From Kitasatospora cinereorecta (GTDB lineage Bacteria > Actinomycetota > Actinomycetes > Streptomycetales > Streptomycetaceae), in the NCBI RefSeq assembly GCF_024172095.1, contig NZ_JAMZDX010000001.1:1191001-1255000 (forward strand): DNA of 64,000 bases. The letters are read 5' to 3'. The notes below the pieces were generated by a model, which was given only the letters and a program-made list of their open reading frames with translations, made no database searches and was not told the origin of the DNA. The position numbers and the translations under genes are program-made. This document shows positions 33,902 to 42,417 of this stretch, piece by piece (position 1 is the stretch's first letter; every line of letters begins with the position of its first letter).

Positions 33902-34594
33902 ATGTACCGAATCCTGGTGGTCGACGACGAGCCCGACCTGGTCGAGGTGGTCTGCGGCGCGCTGCGCTACGAGGGCTGGGAGGCCAGGGGCGCCACCGAC
34001 GGGACGGCGGCGGTCGCCGCCGCGGCCGAGTGGCGGCCGCACGCGGTGGTCCTGGACGTGATGCTGCCGGACCTGGACGGCCTGGAGGTGCTCCGCCGGA
34101 TCCACGACGGGGCGCCGGAGGTACGGGTGCTCTTCCTCACCGCCCGGGACGCGGTGGAGGACCGGATCGCCGGCATCTCGGCCGGCGGCGACGACTACGT
34201 GACCAAGCCGTTCAGCCTGGCCGAGGTGGTGGTCCGGCTGCGTGGACTGCTGCGCCGCGCCTTCCCGGCCCCGGACGGGGCCGCCCCGCCGCCCGGCGCA
34301 CTGGTCCTGGGCGACCTGGTGCTCGACCCGGCGGCCCGCGAGGTCGCCAGGGCCGGGCAGCCGGTGGAGCTCAGCCCGACCGAGTTCGCCCTGCTGCACC
34401 ACCTGATGCAGCACCCCCGGCGGGTGCTCAGCAAGGCCCAGCTGCTGGAGGCGGTGTGGTCGTACGACTTCGGTGGGCAGGCCCACGTGGTGGAGCTGTA
34501 CATCAGCTACCTGCGCAAGAAGCTCGACGCCGGGCGGACGCCGATGATCCACACCGTCCGCGGCGCCGGCTACCTGATCAAGGCAGCCGGATGA
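33902..34594 (+). CDS. OmpR/PhoB-type response regulator
   Basis: This 230-aa protein has a receiver domain with the acidic pair D8-D9, phosphoacceptor D52 (VLDVMLPD), T80 and K102. The C-terminal winged helix carries VELSPTEFALLHHLMQHPRRVLSKAQLLEAVW and HVVELYISYLRKKLD. It is divergent from the ferric-reductase operon, and its stop codon overlaps the ATG of the histidine kinase gene (ATGA). The shared 186-base gap suggests it may regulate the flavin electron-transfer genes. Confidence 0.94.
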   Translation: MYRILVVDDEPDLVEVVCGALRYEGWEARGATDGTAAVAAAAEWRPHAVVLDVMLPDLDGLEVLRRIHDGAPEVRVLFLTARDAVEDRIAGISAGGDDYVTKPFSLAEVVVRLRGLLRRAFPAPDGAAPPPGALVLGDLVLDPAAREVARAGQPVELSPTEFALLHHLMQHPRRVLSKAQLLEAVWSYDFGGQAHVVELYISYLRKKLDAGRTPMIHTVRGAGYLIKAAG

Positions 34595-36234
34595 GGCGGC
34601 CGCGGATCCGCCTGCTCGCGCGCCTGCCGAGGACGCTGCGGGCGCGGCTGATCGCCGGACTGCTGGTGCTGCTCGCCCTGGTCTTCACCGGCATCGGCGT
34701 GGCCACCACGACCGCCCTGCGGCACTTCCTGGCCGGCCAGGTCGACGAGCGGCTGCAGTCCGCCGGCGGCCGCTACGCCGCCAGCCTGGAGCACCCCGGG
34801 GCGGGCGGGGCGGACAGCCGCGGCCAGGCACCGGGCACCTTCGCGGCCCGGCTGGTGAACGGCACGGTCACCCAGGCCGCCGTGGTGGCCGGCATCCCGC
34901 CGGGCGACGACGACCCGGTGCCGACGGCCGACACCGGGGACGACCTCGCCCACCTCTCCACCCGCGACCGGGACCGGCTCGCCGGCCTGGCCGCGGGCGC
35001 CGCCCCGCGCACCGTGCAGCTGTCCGGCCTGGGCAACTACCGGGTCGCCGCGGTGGCCGGCCGGGACGGCGACGTTCTGGTCACCGGCCTGCCGCTGCAC
35101 CCGGTGGACGAGACCGTCCAGCGGCTGGGCGCCATCGAGGCGCTGGTCTTCGCGGTCGGCCTGACCGTGGCCGGGACGGCCGGCGCCCTGTGGGTACGGA
35201 TCTCGCTGCGCCCGCTGGAGCGGGTCGCCGACGCCGCCGACCGGGTCGGCGCCCTGCCGCTGGCCAGCGGCGCGGTGGCGCTCCCGGTCCGGGTGCCGGA
35301 CGACGACCCGCGCACCGAGGTCGGCCGGGTCGGCCTGGCCCTGAACCGGATGCTCGGCCACGTCGAGGACGCGCTGACCCGCCGCCAGAACGTCGAGGAA
35401 CGGCTGCGGGCGTTCGCCGCGGACGCCAGCCACGAGCTGCGGACGCCGGTGGCGGCCGTCCGCGGCCACGCCGAACTGGCGCTGCGCCACCCCGGGCCGG
35501 TGCCGGAGCCGGTGCGCCACTCGCTGCGCCGGATCGATGCCGAGTCCCAGCGGATGGGCGCGATCGTCGAGGACCTGCTGCTGCTCGCCCGGCTCGACGC
35601 CGGACGGCCGCTGGCGGTCGCCGAGGTCGACCTGACCCGGGTCGCGCTGGACGGCCTCACCGACGCCCGGGCCGCCGGACCCGGTCACCGCTGGCGGCTG
35701 GAACTGCCCGAGGACCCGGTGCTGGTGGCCGGCGACGCCGACCGGCTCGCCCAGGTGGTGGCCAACCTGCTGGCCAACGCCCGTACCCACACCCCCGAGG
35801 GCACCGAGGTGACGCTCCGGCTGGAACGCCTCGCCGGCCGGACGGCGCTGAGCGTCGCCGACACCGGGCCGGGCATCGAACCGGAGTTGGCCGAGCGGGT
35901 CTTCGAGCGCTTCGTACGCGGCGACCGGGCCCGCTCCCGGCGGACCGGGTCCACCGGTCTGGGCCTTGCCATCGTCCGGGCGGTGGTCGCCGCCCACGGC
36001 GGCACGGTGGCGGTGAGCAGCCGTCCGGGCCGCACCGTCTTCACCGTCGTGCTGCCCGACCCCGCCGCGGGCGGGAACGGGAGCGGGCCCGACCCGGCGT
36101 CAGCCACCCGGACCGGGCCCGAAACGGCGTCAGCCGCCCGGAGCGGACCCGAAGGCCCGTCCCGAGCGGCTGCGCCGGATCCGGCTCAGGAGGTCACTTC
36201 CCCCCGAGCTCCCGGTCCGCGACCTGCGCCTTGA
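34591..36234 (+). CDS. Sensor histidine kinase
   Basis: This 547-aa membrane kinase has helices near residues 19-42 and 180-202 around an extracytoplasmic sensor of about 135 residues. A HAMP domain, the dimerisation/phosphoacceptor helix (H281 in ASHELRTPVAAVRGHAEL) and an HATPase domain follow (NLLANARTHTPEGT, VADTGPGIEPE, GSTGLGLAIVRAVVAAHGG). A low-complexity tail with repeats of the type TGPETASA ends the protein. The tail crosses the end of the convergent pepN gene, so the last 41 bases overlap it. The signal sensed is unknown. Confidence 0.93.
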   Translation: MRRPRIRLLARLPRTLRARLIAGLLVLLALVFTGIGVATTTALRHFLAGQVDERLQSAGGRYAASLEHPGAGGADSRGQAPGTFAARLVNGTVTQAAVVAGIPPGDDDPVPTADTGDDLAHLSTRDRDRLAGLAAGAAPRTVQLSGLGNYRVAAVAGRDGDVLVTGLPLHPVDETVQRLGAIEALVFAVGLTVAGTAGALWVRISLRPLERVADAADRVGALPLASGAVALPVRVPDDDPRTEVGRVGLALNRMLGHVEDALTRRQNVEERLRAFAADASHELRTPVAAVRGHAELALRHPGPVPEPVRHSLRRIDAESQRMGAIVEDLLLLARLDAGRPLAVAEVDLTRVALDGLTDARAAGPGHRWRLELPEDPVLVAGDADRLAQVVANLLANARTHTPEGTEVTLRLERLAGRTALSVADTGPGIEPELAERVFERFVRGDRARSRRTGSTGLGLAIVRAVVAAHGGTVAVSSRPGRTVFTVVLPDPAAGGNGSGPDPASATRTGPETASAARSGPEGPSRAAAPDPAQEVTSPRAPGPRPAP

Positions 36235-38773
36235 GCGCCCGCTCCACCCCGGCCCGGGCCTCGATCACCTGACGGCGCAGCGCCGGCGCCGGGTCGGCCT
36301 CGGCCAGCCAGGCGTCGGTGGCGTCCAGGGTGGCCTGCTCGACCTGGTACGCCGGGTACAGGCCGCCGATGATCTGCTGCGAGATCTCGTGGCTGCGGGT
36401 CTCCCAGATGCCCTTGATCGCGGCGAAGTACTTCGCCGTGTACTCGGCCAGCAGCGCGCGCTGGTCGGCCTGCTGGAAGCCGCCGATCACCGCCTCCTGG
36501 ACGTAGTTGGTCAGCGCGTCGGAGTCGATGACCGACGCCCAGGCCTCCGCCTTGGCCGCCGCGGTCGGGCGGGCCGCCCGGCAGCTGGCGGCGTGCTCGG
36601 CACCCGAGGAGGTGTTGTCGCGGGCCAGCTCGGCGTCGATCGCCTTGTCGTCGGCGCGCCCGGCGGCGGCCAGACGGGCCAGCAGCGTCCAGCGCAGCTC
36701 GGTGTCGACGGCCAGGCCGTCGAGCTCGACCGTGCCGTCCAGCAGGCCGGCCAGCAGGTCCAGCTGGCCCTCGGTGCGGGCCACCGCGGCCAGCGCGCGG
36801 GCCCAGGCCAGCTGGTGGTCGCCGCCGGGGGCGGCGGCGCGCAGCTGCTCCTCGGCGGCGGCGGCCCAGCGCTGCAGGCCCTCCTCGCGCCACGCCGGGT
36901 CGGCGTAGAGCTCCAGGGCCACCTTGACCTGGCGGTGCACCGACTGGACCACGCCGATGTCGGTCTCCCGCTGCAGGCCGGACAGGGCCAGCGCCAGGTA
37001 GTCGCGGGTGGCCAGCTCGCCGTCGCGGGTCATGTCCCAGGCGGAGGCCCAGCACAGCGCGCGCGGCAGCGAGTCCTCGAAGTCGCCCAGGTGCTGGGTG
37101 ACCACGGTGAGCGAGTCCTCGTCCAGGCGGACCTTGGCGTAGGACAGGTCGTCGTCGTTGAGCAGCAGCACCGCAGGGCGGTGGCGGCCGACCAGCTCCG
37201 GTACCTCGGTGCGCGGGCCGTCCACGTCCAGCTCGATCCGGTCGGTGCGCACCAGGCGGCCGTCGACCAGCTCGTAGAGGCCGACGGCGATCCGGTGCGG
37301 GCGCAGCACGGCCTCGCCGCGGGCGCCGGCGGGCAGCGCCGGGGCCTCCTGCAGCACGGCGAAGGACTCGATCTCGCCGTCGGTGTTGATGGTGAGCGCC
37401 GGGCGCAGCACGTTGATGCCGGCCGTCTCCAGCCATGCCTTGGACCAGGTCTTCAGGTCGCGGCCGCTGGCCTCCTCCAGGGCGCCGAGCAGGTCGCTGA
37501 GGCGGGTGTTGCCCCAGGCGTGGCGCTTGAAGTACGCCCGCACGCCCTCGAAGAAGGCGTCCTGGCCGACGTAGGCCACCAGCTGCTTGAGCACCGAGGC
37601 GCCCTTGGCGTAGGTGATGCCGTCGAAGTTGACCTGGACGTCCTCCAGGTCGTTGATCTCCGCCATGATCGGGTGGGTGGAGGGCAGCTGGTCCTGCCGG
37701 TACGCCCAGGTCTTCATCTGGTTGGCGAAGGTGGTCCAGGAGTGCGGCCACTTCGACTGGGGGGCCTCGGCCTGGCAGACCACCTCGGCGAAGGTCGCGA
37801 ACGACTCGTTCAGCCAGAGGTCGTTCCACCACTCCATGGTGACCAGGTCGCCGAACCACATGTGGGCCAGCTCGTGCAGGATCGTCGCGGCGCGCACCTC
37901 GTACGCGGCGTCGGTCACCTTGGAGCGGAAGACGTACTGGTCGCGCAGGGTGACCGCGCCCGCGTTCTCCATCGCGCCGGCGTTGAACTCCGGCACGAAG
38001 AGCTGGTCGTACTTGGCGAACGGGTAGTCGAACTCGAACTTCTGCTGGAAGTACTCGAAGCCCTGCTTGGTGACGTCGAAGATCGCCTCGGCGTCCAGGT
38101 ACTCGCGCAGCGAGGGGCGGCAGTACACGCCCAGCGGCACCCGCTGCTCGCCGGCCGCGTACTCGTCGAAGACGCCCACGTAGGGGCCGGCGACCAGGGC
38201 GGTGACGTACGAGGACAGCCGCGGGGTGGGCTCGAAGGACCAGACCCGGGTGTCGCCCTCGCCGGTCGGCTCGGGGGTCGGCGAGTTGGAGACCACCACC
38301 CAGCCCTCGGGGGCGGTCACCGTGAAGCGGTAGGTCGCCTTGAGGTCGGGCTGCTCGAAGACGGCGAACACCCGGCGGGCGTCCGGCACCTCGAACTGGG
38401 TGTACAGGTAGGTCTCGCCGTCCACCGGGTCGACGAACCGGTGCAGGCCCTCGCCGGTGTTGGTGTAGGCGCAGTCGGCGACCACCCGCAGCTCGTTGTC
38501 GGCCTGGACGGCGGGCAGGGCGATCCGGCTGTCGGCGAAGTTGGCGGTATCGAGCTGTTCGCCGTTGAGCACGATCTCGGAGACGCTCGGCGCGACCAGG
38601 TCGATGAAGGTCGGGGCGCCGGGCGTGGTGGAGGTGAACCGGACCACGGTGGTGGACCGGAAGGTGCCTCCGTCGCGGGCCGAGCTCAGGTCGAGCTCGA
38701 TGTCGTAGGCCTCCACGTGCAGGAGCGCGGCCCGGGTGCGGGCCTCCTCACGGGTCAAGTTGGTGCCAGGCAC
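36194..38773 (-). CDS. pepN: Aminopeptidase N (M1 family)
   Basis: This 859-aa cytoplasmic zinc metallopeptidase releases N-terminal amino acids from peptides. It has the substrate motif GAMEN (266-270), zinc ligands HELAH (300-304) and Glu323 in LWLNESFATF, followed by the long helical ERAP1-like C-terminal domain. Full length matches the actinobacterial family. GTG 38773 (VPGTNLTREEAR) is chosen over ATG 38809, because AAGGAGT lies seven bases before the GTG and family members start with PGTNLTREE. Its 3' end overlaps the histidine kinase gene on the opposite strand. Confidence 0.95.
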   Translation of the reverse strand: MPGTNLTREEARTRAALLHVEAYDIELDLSSARDGGTFRSTTVVRFTSTTPGAPTFIDLVAPSVSEIVLNGEQLDTANFADSRIALPAVQADNELRVVADCAYTNTGEGLHRFVDPVDGETYLYTQFEVPDARRVFAVFEQPDLKATYRFTVTAPEGWVVVSNSPTPEPTGEGDTRVWSFEPTPRLSSYVTALVAGPYVGVFDEYAAGEQRVPLGVYCRPSLREYLDAEAIFDVTKQGFEYFQQKFEFDYPFAKYDQLFVPEFNAGAMENAGAVTLRDQYVFRSKVTDAAYEVRAATILHELAHMWFGDLVTMEWWNDLWLNESFATFAEVVCQAEAPQSKWPHSWTTFANQMKTWAYRQDQLPSTHPIMAEINDLEDVQVNFDGITYAKGASVLKQLVAYVGQDAFFEGVRAYFKRHAWGNTRLSDLLGALEEASGRDLKTWSKAWLETAGINVLRPALTINTDGEIESFAVLQEAPALPAGARGEAVLRPHRIAVGLYELVDGRLVRTDRIELDVDGPRTEVPELVGRHRPAVLLLNDDDLSYAKVRLDEDSLTVVTQHLGDFEDSLPRALCWASAWDMTRDGELATRDYLALALSGLQRETDIGVVQSVHRQVKVALELYADPAWREEGLQRWAAAAEEQLRAAAPGGDHQLAWARALAAVARTEGQLDLLAGLLDGTVELDGLAVDTELRWTLLARLAAAGRADDKAIDAELARDNTSSGAEHAASCRAARPTAAAKAEAWASVIDSDALTNYVQEAVIGGFQQADQRALLAEYTAKYFAAIKGIWETRSHEISQQIIGGLYPAYQVEQATLDATDAWLAEADPAPALRRQVIEARAGVERALKAQVADRELGGK

Positions 38774-38860
38774 TCGCAGGACTCCTTCGTCGGTGTGAAC
38801 ACCCGGCATCCTGCCATGTGGGATCTCGCGCCGACCTGTGAATACCCGGTGGGTGCGGAG

Positions 38861-38870
38861 GTTTCCTAAC
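38861..38870. promoter_or_regulatory. ROK-operator-like half site upstream of rok7B7
   Basis: GTTTCCTAAC at 38861-38870 resembles one arm of the TTAGGAAAGTTTCC palindrome found before the other ROK gene of this window. The left arm is degenerate (GTGCGGAG). It lies about 113 bases before the start codon. This is weak evidence for autoregulation. Confidence 0.3.
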
Positions 38871-38982
38871 GATCCCTGTGTCCACTTGACTGGCCCTTAC
38901 CGGGGTGGCGGAGCATAGAGTTCAGAAGTTGAAGCTGAATATGGACCTGTCGCAATGGCGCGGCGCCCTGGAGGGTTGAAGC

Positions 38983-40176
38983 ATGTCTATGGACACACCG
39001 GGTTCGCAGTCCTCGCTGCACCGGGCGAATCTCGAGCGGGTGCTGAGGGCGGTCCGGATGGCCGGGTCGCTCACCCAGGCGGAGATCGCCCGCAGCACGG
39101 GCCTGTCGGCCGCCACGGTGTCCAACATCGTCCGGGAGCTCAAGGAGAGCGGCACCGTCGTGGTCGCCGACACCTCCTCCGGCGGCCGCCGGGCGCGCAG
39201 CGTCTCGCTCAGCGGCGACGCCGGCATCGTGGTCGGCGTGGACTTCGGCCACACCCACCTGCGGGTCGCGGTGGGCAACCTGGCGCACCGGGTGCTGGCC
39301 GAGGAGAGCGAGCCGATCGACACCGACGTCTCGGCCCAGCAGGGCTTCGACCGGGCCGAGCAGATGGTCGCCAAGCTGCTCAAGCAGGCCGGGTTCCGGT
39401 CGGACAAGGTGATCGGCGTGGGCCTCGGCGTGCCGGGCCCGATCGACGTGGAGACCGGGGCGCTCGGCTCCACCGCGATCCTGCCCGGCTGGACCGGCGT
39501 CCGGCCCGGCCAGGAGCTCTCGCAGCGCCTGGGCATGCAGGTGTACGTCGACAACGACGCCAACCTGGGCGCGCTCGGCGAGCTGGTCTGGGGCGCCGGC
39601 CGGGGTCTCGGCGACCTGGCGTACATCAAGGTGGCCAGCGGTGTCGGCTCCGGGCTGGTGATAAACGGCCAGATCTACCGGGGCCCGGGCGGCACCGCCG
39701 GCGAGATCGGGCACATCACCCTGGACGAGGCCGGGCCGGTCTGCCGCTGCGGCAACAGAGGCTGCCTGGAGACCTTCGTCGGCTCCCGCTACCTGCTCAA
39801 CCTCTTGAACGCCAACCACCCGGGTGAGCTCACCCTGTCCAAGGTGGTGCAACTCGCCCACCAGGGCGACCTGGGCTGCCGTCGGGTGATCGCCGACGCG
39901 GGCCGGCAGATCGGGATGGGCGTGGCCACGCTCTGCAATCTGCTCAACCCCCGCCGGATCATCCTCGGCGGCGACCTGGCCGAGGCCGGTGAGCTGGTGC
40001 TTTCCCCGATCAGGGACTCCGTGGCGCGGTACGCCATCCCCAGTGCGGGGCGTCAGCTCTCGGTGGTTCCCGGCACGCTCGGTGGCCGTGCGGAGGTGCT
40101 CGGGGCGCTCGCGCTGGTGATGAGCGAGATGGGGGAATCGGGCGTGATCCGGCAGCCCTCGGCGGTCGGCGCCTGA
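38983..40176 (+). CDS. rok7B7: ROK-family regulator, Rok7B7-like
   Basis: This 397-aa protein has a winged-helix N-terminus (about 15-75; SLTQAEIARSTGLSAATVSNIVRELKESG) and a full ROK domain: VVGVDFGHTHLRVAVG, GVGLGVPGPID, DNDANLGALGE, GEIGHITLDEAGPVCRCGNRGCLET with the complete zinc Cys cluster, and RRIILGGDLAEAG. GGAGGG lies upstream of the ATG. In Streptomyces coelicolor, Rok7B7 lies directly before xylFGH and affects carbon control, development and antibiotic production. The same order here supports orthology. Confidence 0.88.
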   Translation: MSMDTPGSQSSLHRANLERVLRAVRMAGSLTQAEIARSTGLSAATVSNIVRELKESGTVVVADTSSGGRRARSVSLSGDAGIVVGVDFGHTHLRVAVGNLAHRVLAEESEPIDTDVSAQQGFDRAEQMVAKLLKQAGFRSDKVIGVGLGVPGPIDVETGALGSTAILPGWTGVRPGQELSQRLGMQVYVDNDANLGALGELVWGAGRGLGDLAYIKVASGVGSGLVINGQIYRGPGGTAGEIGHITLDEAGPVCRCGNRGCLETFVGSRYLLNLLNANHPGELTLSKVVQLAHQGDLGCRRVIADAGRQIGMGVATLCNLLNPRRIILGGDLAEAGELVLSPIRDSVARYAIPSAGRQLSVVPGTLGGRAEVLGALALVMSEMGESGVIRQPSAVGA

Positions 40177-40178
40177 CC

Positions 40179-40190
40179 TGGTCCAGACCA
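40179..40190. promoter_or_regulatory. Candidate DasR-box-like palindrome
   Basis: TGGTCCAGACCA matches the DasR-responsive core TGGTCTAGACCA in 11 of 12 bases. It starts three bases after the rok7B7 stop codon, in front of xylF. DasR is the GntR regulator of aminosugar use in streptomycetes. It could instead be part of the stem set that follows. Confidence 0.5.
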
Positions 40191-40220
40191 ACCCGAGGCC
40201 GATTGGTCTCGGGTCGGCCT
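40186..40220 (+). promoter_or_regulatory. Ladder of overlapping inverted repeats between rok7B7 and xylF
   Basis: Three perfect stems interleave: GACCAA (40186-40191) with TTGGTC (40203-40208); ACCCGAG (40191-40197) with CTCGGGT (40208-40214); AGGCCGA (40196-40202) with TCGGCCT (40214-40220). The stems share bases, so at least neighbouring ones exclude each other in RNA. No U tract follows. It may be a terminator, an attenuator or a cluster of protein sites. Confidence 0.55.
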
Positions 40221-40312
40221 TCAGGAAGATAACGAAACAATCTGGATCAGCTGGGCCTTGGGTTTACTTATTGACGACAAGCTTGGTGACCGGGTTGACT
40301 CCTGCCCACCTC

Positions 40313-40328
40313 GCCGCAACGTTGCGGC
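40313..40328. promoter_or_regulatory. Perfect 16-base palindrome ahead of xylF
   Basis: GCCGCAACGTTGCGGC is fully self-complementary and lies 24 bases before the xylF start codon. The central AACGTT resembles operators of LacI-type or related regulators. As an RNA stem it would lie just upstream of the Shine-Dalgarno sequence GGGAGG. Confidence 0.6.
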
Positions 40329-40352
40329 TCTGTCAGGGAGGCACCCCCCACC

Positions 40353-41447
40353 ATGAACGCAATGATGCGTCGCGCTGTCATCGGCGCCACCGCCGTCTCG
40401 ATGGCTCTCACCATGGCCGCCTGTGGCAAGGCCGGCAGCGACAAGAAGGGTGACGCCGCTTCCGGCGACACCAAGTCGATCGGCCTGCTGCTCCCGGAGA
40501 ACGCGTCCTCGACCCGGTACGAGTCCTTCGACAAGCCGTTCATCGAGGCCAAGGTCAAGGCGCTCTGCTCCGACTGCAACGTCAAGTACTCCAACGCCGA
40601 GGGCTCGGCCGCCAAGCAGAAGCAGCAGTTCGACACCCTGATCGCCCAGGGCGTGAAGGTGATCATCCTGGACGCCTTCGACGCCAAGTCGACCCAGGCG
40701 TGGGTCAAGGAGGCGGCCGACAAGGGCGTCAAGGTCATCGCGTACGACCGCCTGGCCACCGGCCCGGTCTCCGCCTACGTCTCGTTCGACAACGAGAAGG
40801 TCGGCGAGCTCCAGGGCCAGGCCCTGGTCGACGCGCTGGGCGCCAAGGCCGCCGACGCCAACGTCGTCATGATCAACGGTGACGACGCGGACCCGAACGC
40901 CGGCAAGTTCAAGGCCGGTGCCCACAAGGTCCTGGACGGCAAGGTCAAGAAGATCGTCTACGAGCAGTCCGGTGAGTGGAAGCCCACCGTGGCGGGTCAG
41001 AAGATGGGTGCCGCGATCACCCAGCTGACCAAGGACGGCTTCCAGGCCGTCTACTCGGCCAACGACGGCATGGCCGCCGCGATCATCACCCAGCTGAAGT
41101 CCGCGGGCATCAACGTCCCGGTCGGCGGCCAGGACGCGGGCCTCGACGCCATCCAGCGCATCGTCGCCGGCGACCAGGCCTACACCATCTACAAGGCCTA
41201 CAAGCCGCTGGCCGACTCGGCCGCCGAGCTGGCCGTCGACCTGCTGCAGGGCAAGGACATCAAGTCCGTCGCGTCCTCCACCATCGACAGCGACACCGAC
41301 AAGGCCATCCCGGCCAAGCTGCTCGACCCCAAGGTCGTCACCAAGGCCAACATCAACGACACCGTCATCGCCGACGGCCTGTACAAGGTGAGCGACATCT
41401 GCACCGGCGACTACGCCGCCGCCTGCGCCACCGCCGGCCTGAAGTAA
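40353..41447 (+). CDS. xylF: Sugar-binding lipoprotein of the XylFGH importer
   Basis: This 364-aa protein has a lipoprotein signal (MALTMAAC; Cys about residue 24) and a periplasmic-binding-protein type 1 fold: IGLLLPENASSTRYESFDKPF, KQKQQFDTLIAQGVKVIILDA, KVIAYDRLATGPVSAYVSFDNEKVG, GDDADPNAG and VPVGGQDAGLDAIQRIVAGDQAYTIYK. These are hallmarks of the xylose-binding XylF/ChvE group. GGGAGG lies about 12 bases upstream. The operon continues with the ATPase and permease genes. Xylose or a related pentose is the likely ligand. Confidence 0.92.
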   Translation: MNAMMRRAVIGATAVSMALTMAACGKAGSDKKGDAASGDTKSIGLLLPENASSTRYESFDKPFIEAKVKALCSDCNVKYSNAEGSAAKQKQQFDTLIAQGVKVIILDAFDAKSTQAWVKEAADKGVKVIAYDRLATGPVSAYVSFDNEKVGELQGQALVDALGAKAADANVVMINGDDADPNAGKFKAGAHKVLDGKVKKIVYEQSGEWKPTVAGQKMGAAITQLTKDGFQAVYSANDGMAAAIITQLKSAGINVPVGGQDAGLDAIQRIVAGDQAYTIYKAYKPLADSAAELAVDLLQGKDIKSVASSTIDSDTDKAIPAKLLDPKVVTKANINDTVIADGLYKVSDICTGDYAAACATAGLK

Positions 41448-41637
41448 CACCGTCCGGGCGGCGCTGCCCGACCCCACACCGGGGAGCGCCGCCCACCGCG
41501 GCGCGGTGGGCCCACGAGCCACCGCGCCCTGTTCTCTCTTTCTCGCACTACCCCGCGCGCCCGGGTCGGCGCGCGGGCCGGCCGTGCCATGGGCAACCAG
41601 TCGTCAGGACGGGCACGGGAATAAGGAGATGGTTCAC

Positions 41638-42417
41638 GTGACAGGCGCACCCGTACTGGCGTTGCGCGGGGTCTCCAAGCGCTTCGGCGCCGTCCAGGCA
41701 CTCACCGACGTGCATCTGGAGGTCCACGCCGGCGAGGTGGTCGCCCTGGTCGGCGACAACGGCGCGGGCAAGTCGACGCTGGTGAAGACCATCGCCGGCG
41801 TCCACCCCATCGACGAGGGTTCGATCGAGTGGGAGGGCACGGCGGTCTCGATCAACCGCCCGCACGACGCCCAGGCGCTCGGCGTGGCCACCGTCTACCA
41901 GGACCTGGCGCTCTGCGACAACCTCGACGTGGTCGGCAACCTCTTCCTCGGGCGTGAGCTGAAGAAGTTCGGCACGCTCGACGAGGTCGCCATGGAGAAG
42001 CGCGCCCGGGAGCTGCTCGACACGCTCTCGATCCGCATCCCCAGCGTCCGCATCCCGATCGCCGCGCTCTCCGGCGGCCAGCGCCAGGTGGTCGCGATCG
42101 CCCGCGCCCTGGTCGGCGACCCGAAGATCGTCATCCTGGACGAGCCGACCGCCGCCCTCGGCGTCGAGCAGACCGCCCAGGTGCTCGACCTGGTCGAGCG
42201 GCTGCGCGGCCGCGGCCTCGGCGTGATCCTGATCAGCCACAACATGGCCGACGTCAAGGCCGTCGCGGACACCGTCGCGGTGCTCCGCCTGGGTCGTAAC
42301 AACGGCGTCTTCGAGGTGGAGAGCACCTCGCACGAGGAGATCATCTCCGCCATCACCGGCGCCACCGAGAACGCGGTCACCCGCCGCCAGGCACGTCTCG
42401 CGGAGGAAGCAAAGTGA
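41638..42417 (+). CDS. xylG: ATP-binding protein of the XylFGH importer
   Basis: This 259-aa ATPase has Walker A GDNGAGKST, Q-loop TVYQDLAL, signature LSGGQRQ, Walker B IVILDEPTA and switch LISHNMAD. Only one nucleotide-binding domain is present, unlike the doubled domains of E. coli XylG or RbsA (about 500 aa). The complex therefore needs two copies. GTG 41638 is preferred because AAGGAG lies nine bases before it; ATG 41629 touches the ribosome site. The 190-base gap after xylF has no clear terminator. Confidence 0.92.
   Translation: MTGAPVLALRGVSKRFGAVQALTDVHLEVHAGEVVALVGDNGAGKSTLVKTIAGVHPIDEGSIEWEGTAVSINRPHDAQALGVATVYQDLALCDNLDVVGNLFLGRELKKFGTLDEVAMEKRARELLDTLSIRIPSVRIPIAALSGGQRQVVAIARALVGDPKIVILDEPTAALGVEQTAQVLDLVERLRGRGLGVILISHNMADVKAVADTVAVLRLGRNNGVFEVESTSHEEIISAITGATENAVTRRQARLAEEAK

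Noticed and set aside
38774-38809. ATG 38809 as the start of pepN
   Set aside because: It would put the AAGGAGT ribosome site inside the coding region, and the family N-terminus begins at the GTG 38773.
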